A stretch of 64,000 bases of DNA from JALYUA01 sp039933215 (GCA_039933215.1 JBDTOO010000003.1:42265-106264); one strand, 5' to 3'; positions 39,294 to 48,332 are shown, counted from the stretch's first letter. Notes: generated by a model not told the origin, from the letters alone. Made by a program: numbers and translations.

Positions 39294-39706
39294 GTTCCGC
39301 CTCCCTCGTAGACGACGCGGTTCTTGTCCGTCTCGTGCAGGCTGACGCGAACGAGGCGCGCCGGGGCGACGCGCGGCGCGAGCTCCTTCCAGATCGCGAC
39401 CGCGATGTTCTCGGCGGTCGGGTTGATGCCCGCGAGAAACGGGACGTCGAAGTTCAGATGCCGTCGATCGACCTTGTCCACGACGGCCGTTCTGACGGTG
39501 CGCTTCAGGTCCGCGAAATCCATCACGTAGCCCGTCTCGGGGTCGATCTCCCCTTCGACCGTCACCTCGAGCTCGTACGTGTGCCCGTGGCCATTCGGGT
39601 TGTTGCACTTGTCGAAGACGCGCCGGTTCGTCGCCTCGTCCCACGCGTCGCGATGCAGACGGTGCGCGGCCGCGAAATAGGAACCGGAGACGAGGCGGAT
39701 TTTCAT
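39290..39706 (-). CDS. queD: 6-carboxytetrahydropterin synthase / PTPS-family protein
   Basis: 138 residues from ATG 39706 (ATG 39730 is possible). Zinc ligands AAAHRLH and NNPNGHGHTYELEV, active-site Cys in DKCNNPNG, catalytic Asp-His in DRRHLNFD and the final HETDKNRVVYE are all present. It acts in queuosine precursor or tetrahydropterin synthesis. No other queuosine gene is adjacent, so the exact pathway is inferred from the family. Confidence 0.88.
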   Translation of the reverse strand: MKIRLVSGSYFAAAHRLHRDAWDEATNRRVFDKCNNPNGHGHTYELEVTVEGEIDPETGYVMDFADLKRTVRTAVVDKVDRRHLNFDVPFLAGINPTAENIAVAIWKELAPRVAPARLVRVSLHETDKNRVVYEGGGT

Positions 39707-39863
39707 GGCTTCATCGGAAACATAGCCCATCCAGGTATTGTCCCGGCCCGCCTCCCGTCTGAACTCTTCTCGATCCGCGCCGAGCGGGGGAAGAGGAAGG
39801 GCGAAGGGCGGGGAGCGACGCGCGGCGCGACGGCCGAACACGGAAGCGGTCCCATCACCCGGA

Positions 39864-39891
39864 CCCTCTCCCCCGTCGCAGGGGGAGAGGG
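39864..39891 (-). terminator. 11-bp hairpin downstream of the Oar-like receptor gene
   Basis: CCCTCTCCCCC (39864-39874), loop of six, GGGGGAGAGGG (39881-39891). It lies 18 nt past the stop of the receptor gene. It is a strong stem but has no T-run, so termination is probable rather than certain. Confidence 0.5.
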
Positions 39892-39908
39892 AAGATCCTC
39901 GTCGCTGC

Positions 39909-42900
39909 CTAAAACTGGACCCGGACGCCCACCTGAAGCTGGCGCGGGTCGCCGACGCCCGCCTGCACCGTTCCGTCGAAGTTGAAGATCAGGTTCGTCA
40001 CCTGCGGGCGGCGGAGGTTTTTGCTGTTGAAGACGTTGAAGACGTCGATGCCCGGCTCGACCGTCACGCCGCCGAACGCGAAAGACTTCGCGATGCGCAG
40101 ATCGAGCGAGTTGTACTGGTTGTCCTTCCGGCCGAGGTTGCGCCGCGTGACCGTCCCGTCCGGATTGATCCGATCGCCCGGGCCGTTCGTGGGGACGCCC
40201 GCGGCCGTGACGTCGAGGGGCTGCGCCGAGCGATACGAATACCGGAAGTTCACGTCGACCTCCCCGGGCGTCGTCCAGAGGAACCATGCGTTCAGGCGAT
40301 GACGCTGGTCGCGATCCGAGTATCCCCACTCCCTGGAAAATTCGGCCGTCGGGTCCGACGGGTCCTCGTGAATTTTGGCGTAGCGGAACGTGAACGGGTC
40401 GCGCTCGTTGTCGTCGTCCGACTTGTCCTTCGAGTACGTGTAATAGACCTGGAACCCGTAGCGGTTCTCGAACCGCTTGTTGAACCCGACCGTCCAACCC
40501 CAGTAGCGGCTCGAGGCGGTGGACTCGACGGTCGTCAGCTGGCCGATACCGTTCGTTCCGCCGGCCCCGAGTCCGGTTCCGAAGGGACGGCCGAGCTCGG
40601 CCGCGTTCCGGTCGACGAACCGCGTCAGGTGAACCGTCTTCGACTGGTTGTACTTGACGACCGCGGCGATGCCGGGAACGATCTCGCGGTCGAAACCCAA
40701 GCCCACGGAGGTGGTGCGCGGATTCTCGAAATCCTTGCTCGTGACCGTCACGTCGGGATGGTCCGGGATGCTGTTGATCTGCGACTGGGGGACGATGTCG
40801 GGATAGGCGGGAGGAGGCGCGCCGAAGGACGACGCCCGGACGATCGTCTGGCCGATGCTGCCGTTGGTCGAGCGGCTGCCGGCGAGCACGAGCCCCGGGA
40901 TCCGCGCGTAGAAGATGCCCGCGTTCGCGCGCACGACCGTCTTGCCGTCCCCGAACGGGTCCCACGAAATGCCGAGCCGCGGCTGCCACATCTTCTTGTC
41001 CGAGGGAATCGTGCCGTCCGAGGGGAAGGTCTGACCGTTCACGGTCTGGCCGATGAAGCCCGAGTAGAAGACCTGCGACGGGGGGGTGATGGGATCCGGC
41101 TCGATCTGAGCCTCCCAGCGGAGGCCGGTGGAGATCGTCAGACCGGGCGTCGGCTGCCAGGTGTCCTGGACGAACACCGCCGGCTCCGACTGGCGGATCG
41201 TCTGAGTCCCCGCCTCGGCCGCCGTGAGCCCGCCGACGCCGGCGAACTGGAGATACAGGAGGACGGGGCCCGTGATCGTCGACCCGGCCGGGCAGGCGCC
41301 GATCTGGGACGACGTCCCGTTCGAGCACTCGACGTAGCTCGGGTTCGCGACGTAATTCAGGAAGCCGTCCGTCGATCCGAAGATGTAGCGGCCGTTGGCA
41401 AAGCCCACGAACGTCTGGAACGCCTCGGTCCGGTTGTACTCGACGCCGGCTTTCAGCAAATGCTGGCCGAGAAAATAAGTGACGTTGTCGTTCAACTGGA
41501 TGCGCGTGTCGTGGTAGTCGACGGGGATGAAGAACGGCTCACCGAAGCGGTAGGAGCTGCCGAAGTCGAAGGCCGTATCCGGAAGCGGCCGGTTCTGCCC
41601 GGTGATGTTCGGGCCGAGGTATGCGCGGGGGCGGTCTTCCCGAGCGTACTGCCCGCGGAACTCGTTGGCGAGGTTGCTACCAAGCGTCGACAGCAGCGAA
41701 ACGGTGCCGGAGTTCGAGTGGTCGAGCTCGTCGGCGTTCGCCGTCGCTCCCCACGAGTCCACGTCGAAGGTGCCGTTGGCCTGGTCGGCCCACGTGTAGT
41801 TGTAGCGGAACGTAGCGAGGTTCGTCGATGACAACTGCCAGTCGAACTTCGCGAGGAACACGCGGGCGTCGTTCGTCCGCTCGACAGGACGATTCTCGTC
41901 GGGGCTGCCGAGCGCGGCGAGCGCCGCGACGACCCTGGGCTCGATGCGATCCGGGTCCGTCTGCTTTGTGGTCCGCCCGCGCTGGTAGTCGCCCGAGAGG
42001 AAGTAGAAGAGGCTGTCCCGCACGATCGGGCCACCAAGCGCCGCTCCGGCCTGGTACTGGTTCGAGTCGAACTCCGGCTGGCGGCTCCCGTCGGGGTTCT
42101 CCGGTCGCGCGGAGAGATTGTGGTCCTTGTAGAAGAGGTGAGCGCTGCCGTGCATGTCGTTGGTGCCCGACTTCGTGATGACGTTGACGAAGCCGGCGGA
42201 CGAACGCCCGAACTCGGCGTTGGCGCCCTCCGCCACAACCACGACTTCCTTGACGGCATCCAGGTTGAACGTGAACGCGGGTCTCTGGCCTCCGCGCTGC
42301 TCGCCGAAGAAGGGATTGTTGAAGTCCGCGCCGTCGACGGAGATGTTGTTCTGGATGCCCTTCTGCCCGTTGATCGTGAGCTCGTCGCCGTCCGGACCCT
42401 GGACGGTCGTGACGCCGGGCGTCAGCTTGGTGAAGTCGAGAAAATTGTGCCCGTTGTTCGGGAGGTTCTCGACGGCTTTCTGGTCGATACGGGTGGACGA
42501 TTCGGTCCTCGCCGTCTCGATCAGGGGCGCTTCGGCGGTGACTTTCACCTCCTGCGTGACGGTCGAGAGGTCCATCCGCAGCGGGAGATTCATCGTCTGG
42601 CCCACGTCGAGCGTCAGTCCTTCGCGGACGAGCGTGCGGAACCCGGACAGCGTCACCGTGACGCGGTACGGTCCGAGCGGAAGCAGGACGCCGCGGAACC
42701 GGCCTTCGCGATCCGTGGTGACCGTCTGCTCGAAGTTCGTCGCGACGTTTCGCATCGCAACGGAGGCGCCCGGCACGACGCCGCCGCTGGCGTCGGTCAC
42801 GACCCCCTGGATGACACCGGTGGTCGCCTGGGACTGAGCGAGGGAGACGAAGGGCACCGCGAGCGCGAGCGCGAGCGCGGCGAGAGAGACGCGCAGGAAG

Positions 42901-42911
42901 GACCGGGGCAT
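39909..42911 (-). CDS. Oar-like TonB-dependent outer-membrane receptor
   Basis: 1000 residues from ATG 42911 (AAGGAGG 5 nt upstream). A signal peptide ends near VSLAQSQ. A carboxypeptidase-regulatory-like domain (GVIQGVVTDASGGVVPGASV, about 31-115) precedes a plug (AVENLPNNGHNFLDFTKLTP; NISVDGADFNNPFF; NVITKSGTNDMHG) and a beta-barrel that ends in the outer-membrane C-terminal phenylalanine (VGVRVQF). No TonB box was recognised with certainty. It imports or presents large substrates at the cell surface; the ligand is unknown. A family marker for Acidobacteriota and Myxococcota. Confidence 0.9.
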   Translation of the reverse strand: MPRSFLRVSLAALALALAVPFVSLAQSQATTGVIQGVVTDASGGVVPGASVAMRNVATNFEQTVTTDREGRFRGVLLPLGPYRVTVTLSGFRTLVREGLTLDVGQTMNLPLRMDLSTVTQEVKVTAEAPLIETARTESSTRIDQKAVENLPNNGHNFLDFTKLTPGVTTVQGPDGDELTINGQKGIQNNISVDGADFNNPFFGEQRGGQRPAFTFNLDAVKEVVVVAEGANAEFGRSSAGFVNVITKSGTNDMHGSAHLFYKDHNLSARPENPDGSRQPEFDSNQYQAGAALGGPIVRDSLFYFLSGDYQRGRTTKQTDPDRIEPRVVAALAALGSPDENRPVERTNDARVFLAKFDWQLSSTNLATFRYNYTWADQANGTFDVDSWGATANADELDHSNSGTVSLLSTLGSNLANEFRGQYAREDRPRAYLGPNITGQNRPLPDTAFDFGSSYRFGEPFFIPVDYHDTRIQLNDNVTYFLGQHLLKAGVEYNRTEAFQTFVGFANGRYIFGSTDGFLNYVANPSYVECSNGTSSQIGACPAGSTITGPVLLYLQFAGVGGLTAAEAGTQTIRQSEPAVFVQDTWQPTPGLTISTGLRWEAQIEPDPITPPSQVFYSGFIGQTVNGQTFPSDGTIPSDKKMWQPRLGISWDPFGDGKTVVRANAGIFYARIPGLVLAGSRSTNGSIGQTIVRASSFGAPPPAYPDIVPQSQINSIPDHPDVTVTSKDFENPRTTSVGLGFDREIVPGIAAVVKYNQSKTVHLTRFVDRNAAELGRPFGTGLGAGGTNGIGQLTTVESTASSRYWGWTVGFNKRFENRYGFQVYYTYSKDKSDDDNERDPFTFRYAKIHEDPSDPTAEFSREWGYSDRDQRHRLNAWFLWTTPGEVDVNFRYSYRSAQPLDVTAAGVPTNGPGDRINPDGTVTRRNLGRKDNQYNSLDLRIAKSFAFGGVTVEPGIDVFNVFNSKNLRRPQVTNLIFNFDGTVQAGVGDPRQLQVGVRVQF

Positions 42912-43022
42912 GCCCACCTCCTTGATAACGGCGATCCGAATCGATTTGGCCGCATCCTGACGCCGCCGCGCGCCGCCGTCAACCCCGATCTTTTCGCGCC
43001 GCGTCGGCGCATCGATTCCCGG

Positions 43023-43259
43023 TCAGGCGGGACGGCGACCGTACCAGCGCCGCGAGCGAGAGCGCTCGGACGGCGCGAGGCCGCTCTCGAACGCGCGCGA
43101 GCATTTCGGGTAGTGGAACGTCGAGGACGAATCCGGCCGCGGCGAGGCTCCTCCCTCCTCCCGGAACACGAACACCTCCATGAGCTCGCTCGTCGAAATC
43201 GTGCGCCCGCACTGACGGCATTCGAGCTCGGGGACCGGGGCCGACCGCTCCGTCGACAT
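43023..43259 (-). CDS. 78-residue zinc-finger-like protein
   Basis: CRQCGRTIS at about 14-22 and a second site FHYPKC form a minimal metal site. The rest is charged and ends in a basic RSRSRRWYGRRPA. Strong Shine-Dalgarno AAGGAGG before ATG 43259 supports a real gene. The function is unknown. Confidence 0.6.
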   Translation of the reverse strand: MSTERSAPVPELECRQCGRTISTSELMEVFVFREEGGASPRPDSSSTFHYPKCSRAFESGLAPSERSRSRRWYGRRPA

Positions 43260-43353
43260 GGCTGCCTCCTTGCGACTTCGGAAGGAGTCTGCGCGAGCGC
43301 GTGCGAGCCTTCCGCGAAGGCAGCGTCAAATCCGCGCGAGCGATCCGGTCCCG

Positions 43354-44187
43354 TCAGACCAGGACGGATCGGGCGCGCAGAAGGGGCTCGACGAGCGCGG
43401 CGTCGCCCGACACGCGCAGCCGGTCGCGGGCCGACGACTCCGGCAGGGCGTTGTAGAACAGTCGCCAGAGCGTGTCCGCGTCACCGCGGAGCACGGCGGC
43501 CGGGTCGGGCGCGACGCCCTCGACGACGCGCCAGCCTGCGCCGTCCGCGACGACCGACCATCGCAGCGCCGGCACTCCCTCGACTTCGAGGGCGACGACC
43601 GTCCCTGGCGCCGCGTGCACGCCGGCGTACGCTCGCGGGAGAGCGCGGACCGAGACGTCGAGAAGCGGACGGAGCCACCGCTCGTCGAGCAGGAGATGCG
43701 CGCCGACGGCGTCCCGGATCTGCATCTGGTGATGCCACCGTTCCGTGTACTCGCGACCGGTGTCCATCCAGTTCTCCGACCGGGACTCCCCCGCCCAGTC
43801 GACCGGGAAGATCGATTCCCCGTGAGGGGGAAGCTCGAGGACGAGCGCGGATATCCACCGGCCGGTGACGTCGAGCAGATCGACCAGCAGGCGCGGCGAG
43901 AGACGCCGGCCCCAGGCGACGCCGCCGGCATTCAGCTCGTTGATGAACCCGACGAGGTCCCGGTACTCCGAGAGATTCCGGTCGCTCAGCGAATGCCCGT
44001 CGCGGTAGACGGCGATCTTCCGGAGATCGCCGTCCAGCAGGTGCGCCGCGACGTCGCGCACCTTCCAGGCGGGAGCGAGGGTTCCTTTCTCCCAGGCCTC
44101 CGCCGGGATGCCGCGCAGCAGATCGACGAGCTCCGCGAGCAGCGGAGCGAAGAGCCCGGCCGTATAGATCGGCTCCAGGGGTTGCAC
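43354..44187 (-). CDS. DinB/mycothiol-maleylpyruvate-isomerase-like protein
   Basis: 277 residues from GTG 44187 (start uncertain; the frame continues to 44328). The N-terminal four-helix domain has PAWKVRDVAAHLLDGDLR, with the His that binds metal in the DinB-like fold, and RWHHQMQIRDAVG. The C-terminal part (WRVVEGVAPDPAAVLRGDAD) is a sterol-carrier-like or MDMPI_C domain. Members use thiol cofactors in isomerase or transferase reactions. It is divergent from marR, and a thiol-stress link with MarR/MsrP is an inference. Confidence 0.75.
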   Translation of the reverse strand: MQPLEPIYTAGLFAPLLAELVDLLRGIPAEAWEKGTLAPAWKVRDVAAHLLDGDLRKIAVYRDGHSLSDRNLSEYRDLVGFINELNAGGVAWGRRLSPRLLVDLLDVTGRWISALVLELPPHGESIFPVDWAGESRSENWMDTGREYTERWHHQMQIRDAVGAHLLLDERWLRPLLDVSVRALPRAYAGVHAAPGTVVALEVEGVPALRWSVVADGAGWRVVEGVAPDPAAVLRGDADTLWRLFYNALPESSARDRLRVSGDAALVEPLLRARSVLV

Positions 44188-44267
44188 GTGCCGAGAAGAT
44201 AGACCAGCACCGCCTCCGGGCTCTCGGATAGTGATCCTGGGAAGTCCGGAGCCAGACGACGAAGGAC

Positions 44268-44311
44268 TTGCACGACACCGGTGCGACGGATATAGTTGTG
44301 GCGTGCAACGA
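44268..44311 (+). promoter_or_regulatory. marR promoter with overlapping operator
   Basis: TTGCAC (44268-44273), 17 nt, TATAGT (44291-44296), then 6 nt to the GTG at 44303, so the transcript is predicted to be leaderless. GTTG-N6-GCAACGA (44295-44311) covers the end of the -10, the start site and the first codons. It matches the stronger dyad before msrP, suggesting autorepression. Confidence 0.65.
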
Positions 44312-44839
44312 CTTCCGTCGGCCCCCACAGGGTGTTGTGGGACGGCCCCGTCGAATGCTCCAGGCCGGCCCGACGCCGATCCACGGCTCGCCGCCGACGC
44401 CGCCGACTTCTACGAGGCTCTCTCGGACCTGATCCGCAGCTATCGCCTTCGCAACATGGAAGAAACCTGTTCGTTCGGAATCACTCTGACCGAGTGTTAC
44501 GGTCTCGAGGCGCTCGTTCGTAAGGGCCCGCTCACGTTGATCCAGTTCGCCGACGCTCTCGCGCTGGACAAGAGCACGGCAAGCCGGGCCGCTCTCTCTC
44601 TTCAGAAGAAGCGGCTGGCGCACCGCCGTCCGCATGCGCTCGACGGCCGCTCGATCCAGCTCGCGCCAACGCCGAAGGGCCGGACGCTCTACGAGACCAT
44701 CCGCAGGTGCGGCATCGAGTGCCACGGGCAACTCCTCTCCCGGTTCGACGCCGAAACGCGGCGAGCCGCCACGGCGCTCCTGCGGGATGTCCACCGCGCT
44801 TCGAAACCCGCTGCCGCCCGGGCCCGCCGGAGCGCCTGA
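44303..44839 (+). CDS. MarR-family regulator, Cys-rich
   Basis: 178 residues from GTG 44303, chosen from the promoter. The winged helix-turn-helix is TLIQFADALALDKSTASRAA, then LSLQKKRLAHRRPHALDGRSIQLAPTPKG. Cysteines at 11, 12, 56 (EETCSFG) and 65 lie in or near the dimerisation helix, as in redox-sensing OhrR/MosR-type MarR proteins. It probably represses itself and msrP and is released by oxidation of cysteine (inference supported by two matching operators). Confidence 0.8.
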   Translation: MQRLPSAPTGCCGTAPSNAPGRPDADPRLAADAADFYEALSDLIRSYRLRNMEETCSFGITLTECYGLEALVRKGPLTLIQFADALALDKSTASRAALSLQKKRLAHRRPHALDGRSIQLAPTPKGRTLYETIRRCGIECHGQLLSRFDAETRRAATALLRDVHRASKPAAARARRSA

Positions 44840-44877
44840 AACCAGTGCCAGAAATGTCGCCCGATTTTCGGCGCCTC

Positions 44878-44900
44878 GATCGTTGCATCACGCAACGATC
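44878..44900. promoter_or_regulatory. MarR-type operator upstream of msrP
   Basis: GATCGTTGC-ATCAC-GCAACGATC, a perfect 9-bp inverted repeat, lies between marR and msrP. GTTG-N6-GCAACGA is shared with the site over the marR start. Confidence 0.75.
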
Positions 44901-44933
44901 AGCCTTTCATCGACCGGCCCATGGAGAACGACC

Positions 44934-45872
44934 ATGATCATCCGCATCCCGCCGCGCTGGAGTCTTCCGGAGAGACTGACCACGAGCGAGTCGAGCTATC
45001 AGGACCGCCGAGCCTTCCTCCGAACTCTCGGAGGCGGCCTCGCCGCGGCGGGCCTTCTCGGATCTCCGTCCTTCGCCGAGCCCGCGCCGCCGGCGCCATC
45101 CAGGGGCGCCGCGTCGGGATACCCGGCTCGCCGCAACGACGCGTACACACTCGACCGCCCTCTCACCGCCGAGCTCGTCGCCGCTCGACACAACGTTTTC
45201 GACGAGTTCTCGGTTGAACGCGACAAAGTGTGGAAGCTCGCGACGGCGCTGCGCACGAAGCCGTGGACGGTTCACTTCGGCGGTCTCGTCGAGAAGGCGG
45301 CGACCTTCGACGTGGAAGACCTGGTCAGGCGTCTCGGCCTCGAGGAGCGGTTGTACCGACATCGTTGCGTCGAGGGCTGGGCGATGGCGGTTCCGTGGAC
45401 CGGCTTCCCGCTCCGGAAGCTGATCGACCTCGCGGGTCCCCTCGGGAAGGCGAAATTCGTTCGGATGGTGAGCTTCGCCCGTCCCGAGCAGGCGCCGGGC
45501 TGGAACGCGGGACGGCGCGTCTTCCCGTATTACGAAGCGCTCTCGCTCGAGGAAGCGACCCACGAATTGGCCTTCATTGCGACAGGCATCTACGGTCATC
45601 CCCTCCCGAACCAGCACGGTGCTCCCCTGCGGCTGGTGGTCCCGTGGAAGTATGGACTGAAGGGCATCAAGTCGATCGTCGCCTTTCAGTTCACGGAACA
45701 GCGTCCGGGCACCTTCTGGAATGAGCTGGCGCCGGGGCATTACTCCTTCGAGTCGAACGTCGACCCGACGTCGCCGTCCCAGGCGGAAGAGGAGATGATC
45801 GGGACGGGCGAGAAGCGGCGCACGCTCCCCTACAACGGATACGCAGACCTCGTCTCGGCGCTCTATGCGTGA
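44934..45872 (+). CDS. msrP: periplasmic protein-methionine-sulfoxide reductase, molybdopterin subunit
   Basis: 312 residues. A twin-arginine signal (DRRAFLRTLGGGLAAAGLLG, about 24-43) directs folded export. The molybdopterin domain has the Mo-ligand Cys145 (RHRCVEGWAMAVPW), and the C-terminal NELAPGHYSFESNVDP segment matches MsrP/YedY. It reduces oxidised methionines in periplasmic proteins. The heme membrane partner MsrQ is not encoded nearby. It is under the MarR operator and overlaps the next gene by 8 nt. Confidence 0.93.
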   Translation: MIIRIPPRWSLPERLTTSESSYQDRRAFLRTLGGGLAAAGLLGSPSFAEPAPPAPSRGAASGYPARRNDAYTLDRPLTAELVAARHNVFDEFSVERDKVWKLATALRTKPWTVHFGGLVEKAATFDVEDLVRRLGLEERLYRHRCVEGWAMAVPWTGFPLRKLIDLAGPLGKAKFVRMVSFARPEQAPGWNAGRRVFPYYEALSLEEATHELAFIATGIYGHPLPNQHGAPLRLVVPWKYGLKGIKSIVAFQFTEQRPGTFWNELAPGHYSFESNVDPTSPSQAEEEMIGTGEKRRTLPYNGYADLVSALYA

Positions 45873-46533
45873 ACAATTTCACCGGCTCGCCGCTTCGCTC
45901 CTCCTGGCTTCAGTCTCCGTCTTCGCGAACGCGGGCGACATCCAGGCCGCCGCCGCCGTCCCGCCGCCACCTGAAGTCTCCTCCCGCGCTCGCGGACTCC
46001 TCCGGCACGAGATGCAGGGAGTCGACACGGAGTCGGGCTCGCGGCTCGAGTTCTGGTTCCGGCGAGGGCTTCCGCCGCGGTCGCGACGGCCCGAGGGAGG
46101 GATTCGCGTGCATTACACGGCGCTCGTCCCGGGCGAGCTCCTGGGCGCGATCCGGGTCTCGGGTGGCTGGTCGGACGCCCGGGGTCAGCACGTGGAACCT
46201 GGCGTGTACCTGCTCCGCTACGCCGTCCAGCCCCTCTTGAAGGGGCACCTCGGAGTCTCCGAATATCGTGACTTCCTGCTTCTCACGGGGGCGGACCTCG
46301 ATCCGGGCCGGGCGGCGATTTCCCAGGACGATGCGGCTCGTCTCAGCCGAACCTCGTCGGGCGGAGGGCACCCCCTCGTAATGAGCCTCCGTCCTGTGGG
46401 CGACGCTCCCGCGGTTCCGGGCCCGAAGGAAAGCGAAAACCGGGACAGGATCCTCGTCGCCCGGATTGGGGGGCTGCGTCTCGCAGCGGTCGTCTCCGGC
46501 GGTTCCCCTCCCTCAAATCCAGAAGGGATGTGA
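45865..46533 (+). CDS. secreted protein of unknown function in the msrP operon
   Basis: 222 residues with a signal peptide (about 1-25, ending VFANA). The mature part has GIRVHYTALVPGELLGAIRV and EPGVYLLRYAVQPLLKGHLG, a beta-rich pattern with a region that resembles exported 'DUF' proteins binding metals or lipids. The ATG overlaps the msrP stop, so co-expression is likely. No family was recognised. Confidence 0.7.
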   Translation: MREQFHRLAASLLLASVSVFANAGDIQAAAAVPPPPEVSSRARGLLRHEMQGVDTESGSRLEFWFRRGLPPRSRRPEGGIRVHYTALVPGELLGAIRVSGGWSDARGQHVEPGVYLLRYAVQPLLKGHLGVSEYRDFLLLTGADLDPGRAAISQDDAARLSRTSSGGGHPLVMSLRPVGDAPAVPGPKESENRDRILVARIGGLRLAAVVSGGSPPSNPEGM

Positions 46534-46534
46534 C

Positions 46535-47000
46535 GTGACGTACGGGCCCGCTCCACGCATCGAGTCCGCATCGGAGCGCGATCTTCCCCATGTCCGCGCG
46601 CTTCTCTCGGAAAACCGACTTCCGCTCGCGGGGGTCGAAGGGTGCCTGGACGGGATGAGGGTCGCTCGGTTCGGCGGCCGGATCGTCGGCCTGGCGGCTC
46701 TCGAGGACTACGGGCGCGAGGGGCTGCTGCGATCCGTAGTGGTCAATCCGGAGGGCCGGCGCGCCGGATTGGGAGCCCGTCTGGTCGCGGCCGTGACGGA
46801 ACTTGCCCGGACCCGGGGAGTCCGGCGGCTCTACCTGCTGACAGAGGACGGCTGAGGGCTTTTTCCGGACCCTCGGTTTCACTCCCCTGAAACGGCAGGA
46901 CTCCCCGGACAGCATCCGGGTATCGGCCGAGTTCGCGTCCGCCTGCCCCGCGAGCGCCGTATGGATGGTCATGGAAGTCGATCCTCCCGAAGGGTCTTGA
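46535..47000 (+). pseudogene. arsN2: frameshifted arsN2-type acetyltransferase
   Basis: The first frame (GTG 46535, to 46855) encodes a GNAT N-terminus with VVVNPEGRRAGLGARLVAAV and LYLLTEDG, then stops. Removing one G near 46848-46851 (GGACGGCT) restores a second frame that runs AEGFFRTLGFTPLKRQDSPD to a TGA at 46998-47000 and matches the C-terminal half of arsenic-resistance acetyltransferases. So the gene is split by a +1 shift: a pseudogene, a sequence error, or programmed frameshifting. ArsN homologues acetylate toxic arsenicals or antibiotics (e.g. phosphinothricin-like arsenic compounds). Confidence 0.75.
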
Positions 47001-47037
47001 CAGGGAACCTATAGATCCATATTCTTAGATATATGGA
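46997..47037 (+). promoter_or_regulatory. arsR promoter and operator
   Basis: TTGACA (46997-47002), 17 nt, TATTCT (47020-47025), then 7 nt to the ATG at 47033. The dyad TCCATAT-N8-ATATGGA (47016-47022 and 47031-47037) spans the -10 and start codon. The -35 includes the last codon of the broken arsN2 frame. Autorepression by ArsR and a leaderless mRNA are expected. Confidence 0.7.
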
Positions 47038-47341
47038 ACCTGTCAGCCGCCTGGCGGCCACCTTCAAGGCACTCGGGGACCCGACCCGGCTGCGGATCCT
47101 CGAGCTCTTGAAAGCCAAAGGACGGTCGTGCTGCGACCTCATCTCCCCTTCCGAGAAGGGTCTGTGCGCCTGCGACCTCGAAGCGGCCGTCGGTCTGTCC
47201 CAGGCGGCCATCTCCCATCACATGGGCTGGCTGCGCCGCGCCGGCCTCGTCCGGGCCGAGAAGCGCGGCCGCTGGGTCTACTACTCCCGCAACGAGGCGG
47301 CGATCGCGGGACTGGCGGAGGCCGTCGCGAAGGCCGTCTGA
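47033..47341 (+). CDS. arsR: ArsR/SmtB-family arsenic-responsive repressor
   Basis: 102 residues. Helix-turn-helix VGLSQAAISHHMGWLRRAGL follows a cysteine-bearing region SCCDLISPSEKGLCACDLE that can coordinate As(III). The wing GRWVYYSRNE is typical. It should repress the arsI-arsC-aqpS genes from its own leaderless promoter and release DNA on arsenite binding. Confidence 0.93.
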   Translation: MEPVSRLAATFKALGDPTRLRILELLKAKGRSCCDLISPSEKGLCACDLEAAVGLSQAAISHHMGWLRRAGLVRAEKRGRWVYYSRNEAAIAGLAEAVAKAV

Positions 47342-47398
47342 AAAAAATTTACATCCACGTATCGAACTTTCTCGATACGTCAACCGGAGGACGGGATC

Positions 47399-47815
47399 AT
47401 GGCTTCATCCGTTCACGTTTCTCTCACCGTCTCGGACCTCGGCCGGTCGGTCGACTTCTACCGCGGCGTATTCGGCGAGCCGAGCAAGCTCAAGGGCGAT
47501 TACGCCAAGTTCGTGAATGCCGAACCGGAGCTTCACCTCGCGCTCCGGCCGGGTCTCGACCGCGCTGCCGCCGGCGGTCCCCTGAACCACATGGGCATCC
47601 GCGTGGACTCGATCGACGAGGTCCGCCGCTGGCGCGACGGGATGAAGTCCCGCGGCGTCGTCTCGGAGGAAGAGAAGCGAGAAGACTGCTGCTATGCCCT
47701 CCAGGACAAGTTCTGGCTGACGGACCCGGACGGAAATCGCTGGGAGGTCTACACGGTGATCGAAGACCGGGACGAGGCGATCGAGGGAGCGGGCGCAGCC
47801 TGCTGCGCGAAGTAG
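47399..47815 (+). CDS. arsI: ArsI/CadI-family C-As lyase
   Basis: 138 residues, vicinal-oxygen-chelate fold. The metal site comprises His6 (VHVSLTV), His64 (LNHMGIRV) and the Glu of NRWEVY. The cysteine pair Cys97-Cys98 (EDCCYAL) followed by LTDPDGNRWEVY is the ArsI signature. It cleaves the carbon-arsenic bond of trivalent organoarsenicals such as methylarsenite to give As(III). C-terminal CC may bind metal. Confidence 0.88.
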   Translation: MASSVHVSLTVSDLGRSVDFYRGVFGEPSKLKGDYAKFVNAEPELHLALRPGLDRAAAGGPLNHMGIRVDSIDEVRRWRDGMKSRGVVSEEEKREDCCYALQDKFWLTDPDGNRWEVYTVIEDRDEAIEGAGAACCAK

Positions 47816-47873
47816 ACACACGAGTCGCCGGGCGGCGCGTTCGTCCCGCCCCGGCAGGCCGAAGGGAGAGAAC

Positions 47874-48332
47874 GTGCCCGAACCACCTCTGCGGGTCCTG
47901 TTTCTGTGCACTGGAAATTCCGCTCGCTCGCAGATGGGCGAGGCGCTTCTGCGCCACCTTTCGCGGGGAGGAGTGGACGTCGCCAGCGGGGGAAGCCATC
48001 CGAAGGCGGAGATTCACCCCATCGCACGGAGTGTGATGAGAGACGTCTTCGGCCTCGACATGGCCCGCCAGCGGCCGAAGTCCCTCGATTCGGTGGCGGG
48101 CGAATCCTTCGACGACGTCATTTCCGTCTGCGATCGCGCCGCCGACTCCTGCCCGGTCTTTCCGGGCGACCCGGAACGGATCCGGTGGAGTCTCGAAGAT
48201 CCGGCGGCCGTCGAAGGAACCGATGAGGCGAAGGCCCGCGCGTTCGAAGCCACGGCCCGAGACCTGACGGCGCGGATCCGGATCTGGCTGTCCCTGCCGG
48301 CCGTTTCGAGCCGGATTCCCCGTGACGCATAG
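47874..48332 (+). CDS. arsC: arsenate reductase, LMW-PTP type
   Basis: 152 residues from GTG 47874. P-loop CTGNSARS (Cys12 to Arg18), helix SQMGEALLRHLS, and resolving cysteines around VCDRAADSCPVFPG match thioredoxin-linked ArsC. It reduces As(V) to As(III). Its last codons overlap the start of the aquaporin gene by 11 nt. Confidence 0.92.
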   Translation: MPEPPLRVLFLCTGNSARSQMGEALLRHLSRGGVDVASGGSHPKAEIHPIARSVMRDVFGLDMARQRPKSLDSVAGESFDDVISVCDRAADSCPVFPGDPERIRWSLEDPAAVEGTDEAKARAFEATARDLTARIRIWLSLPAVSSRIPRDA

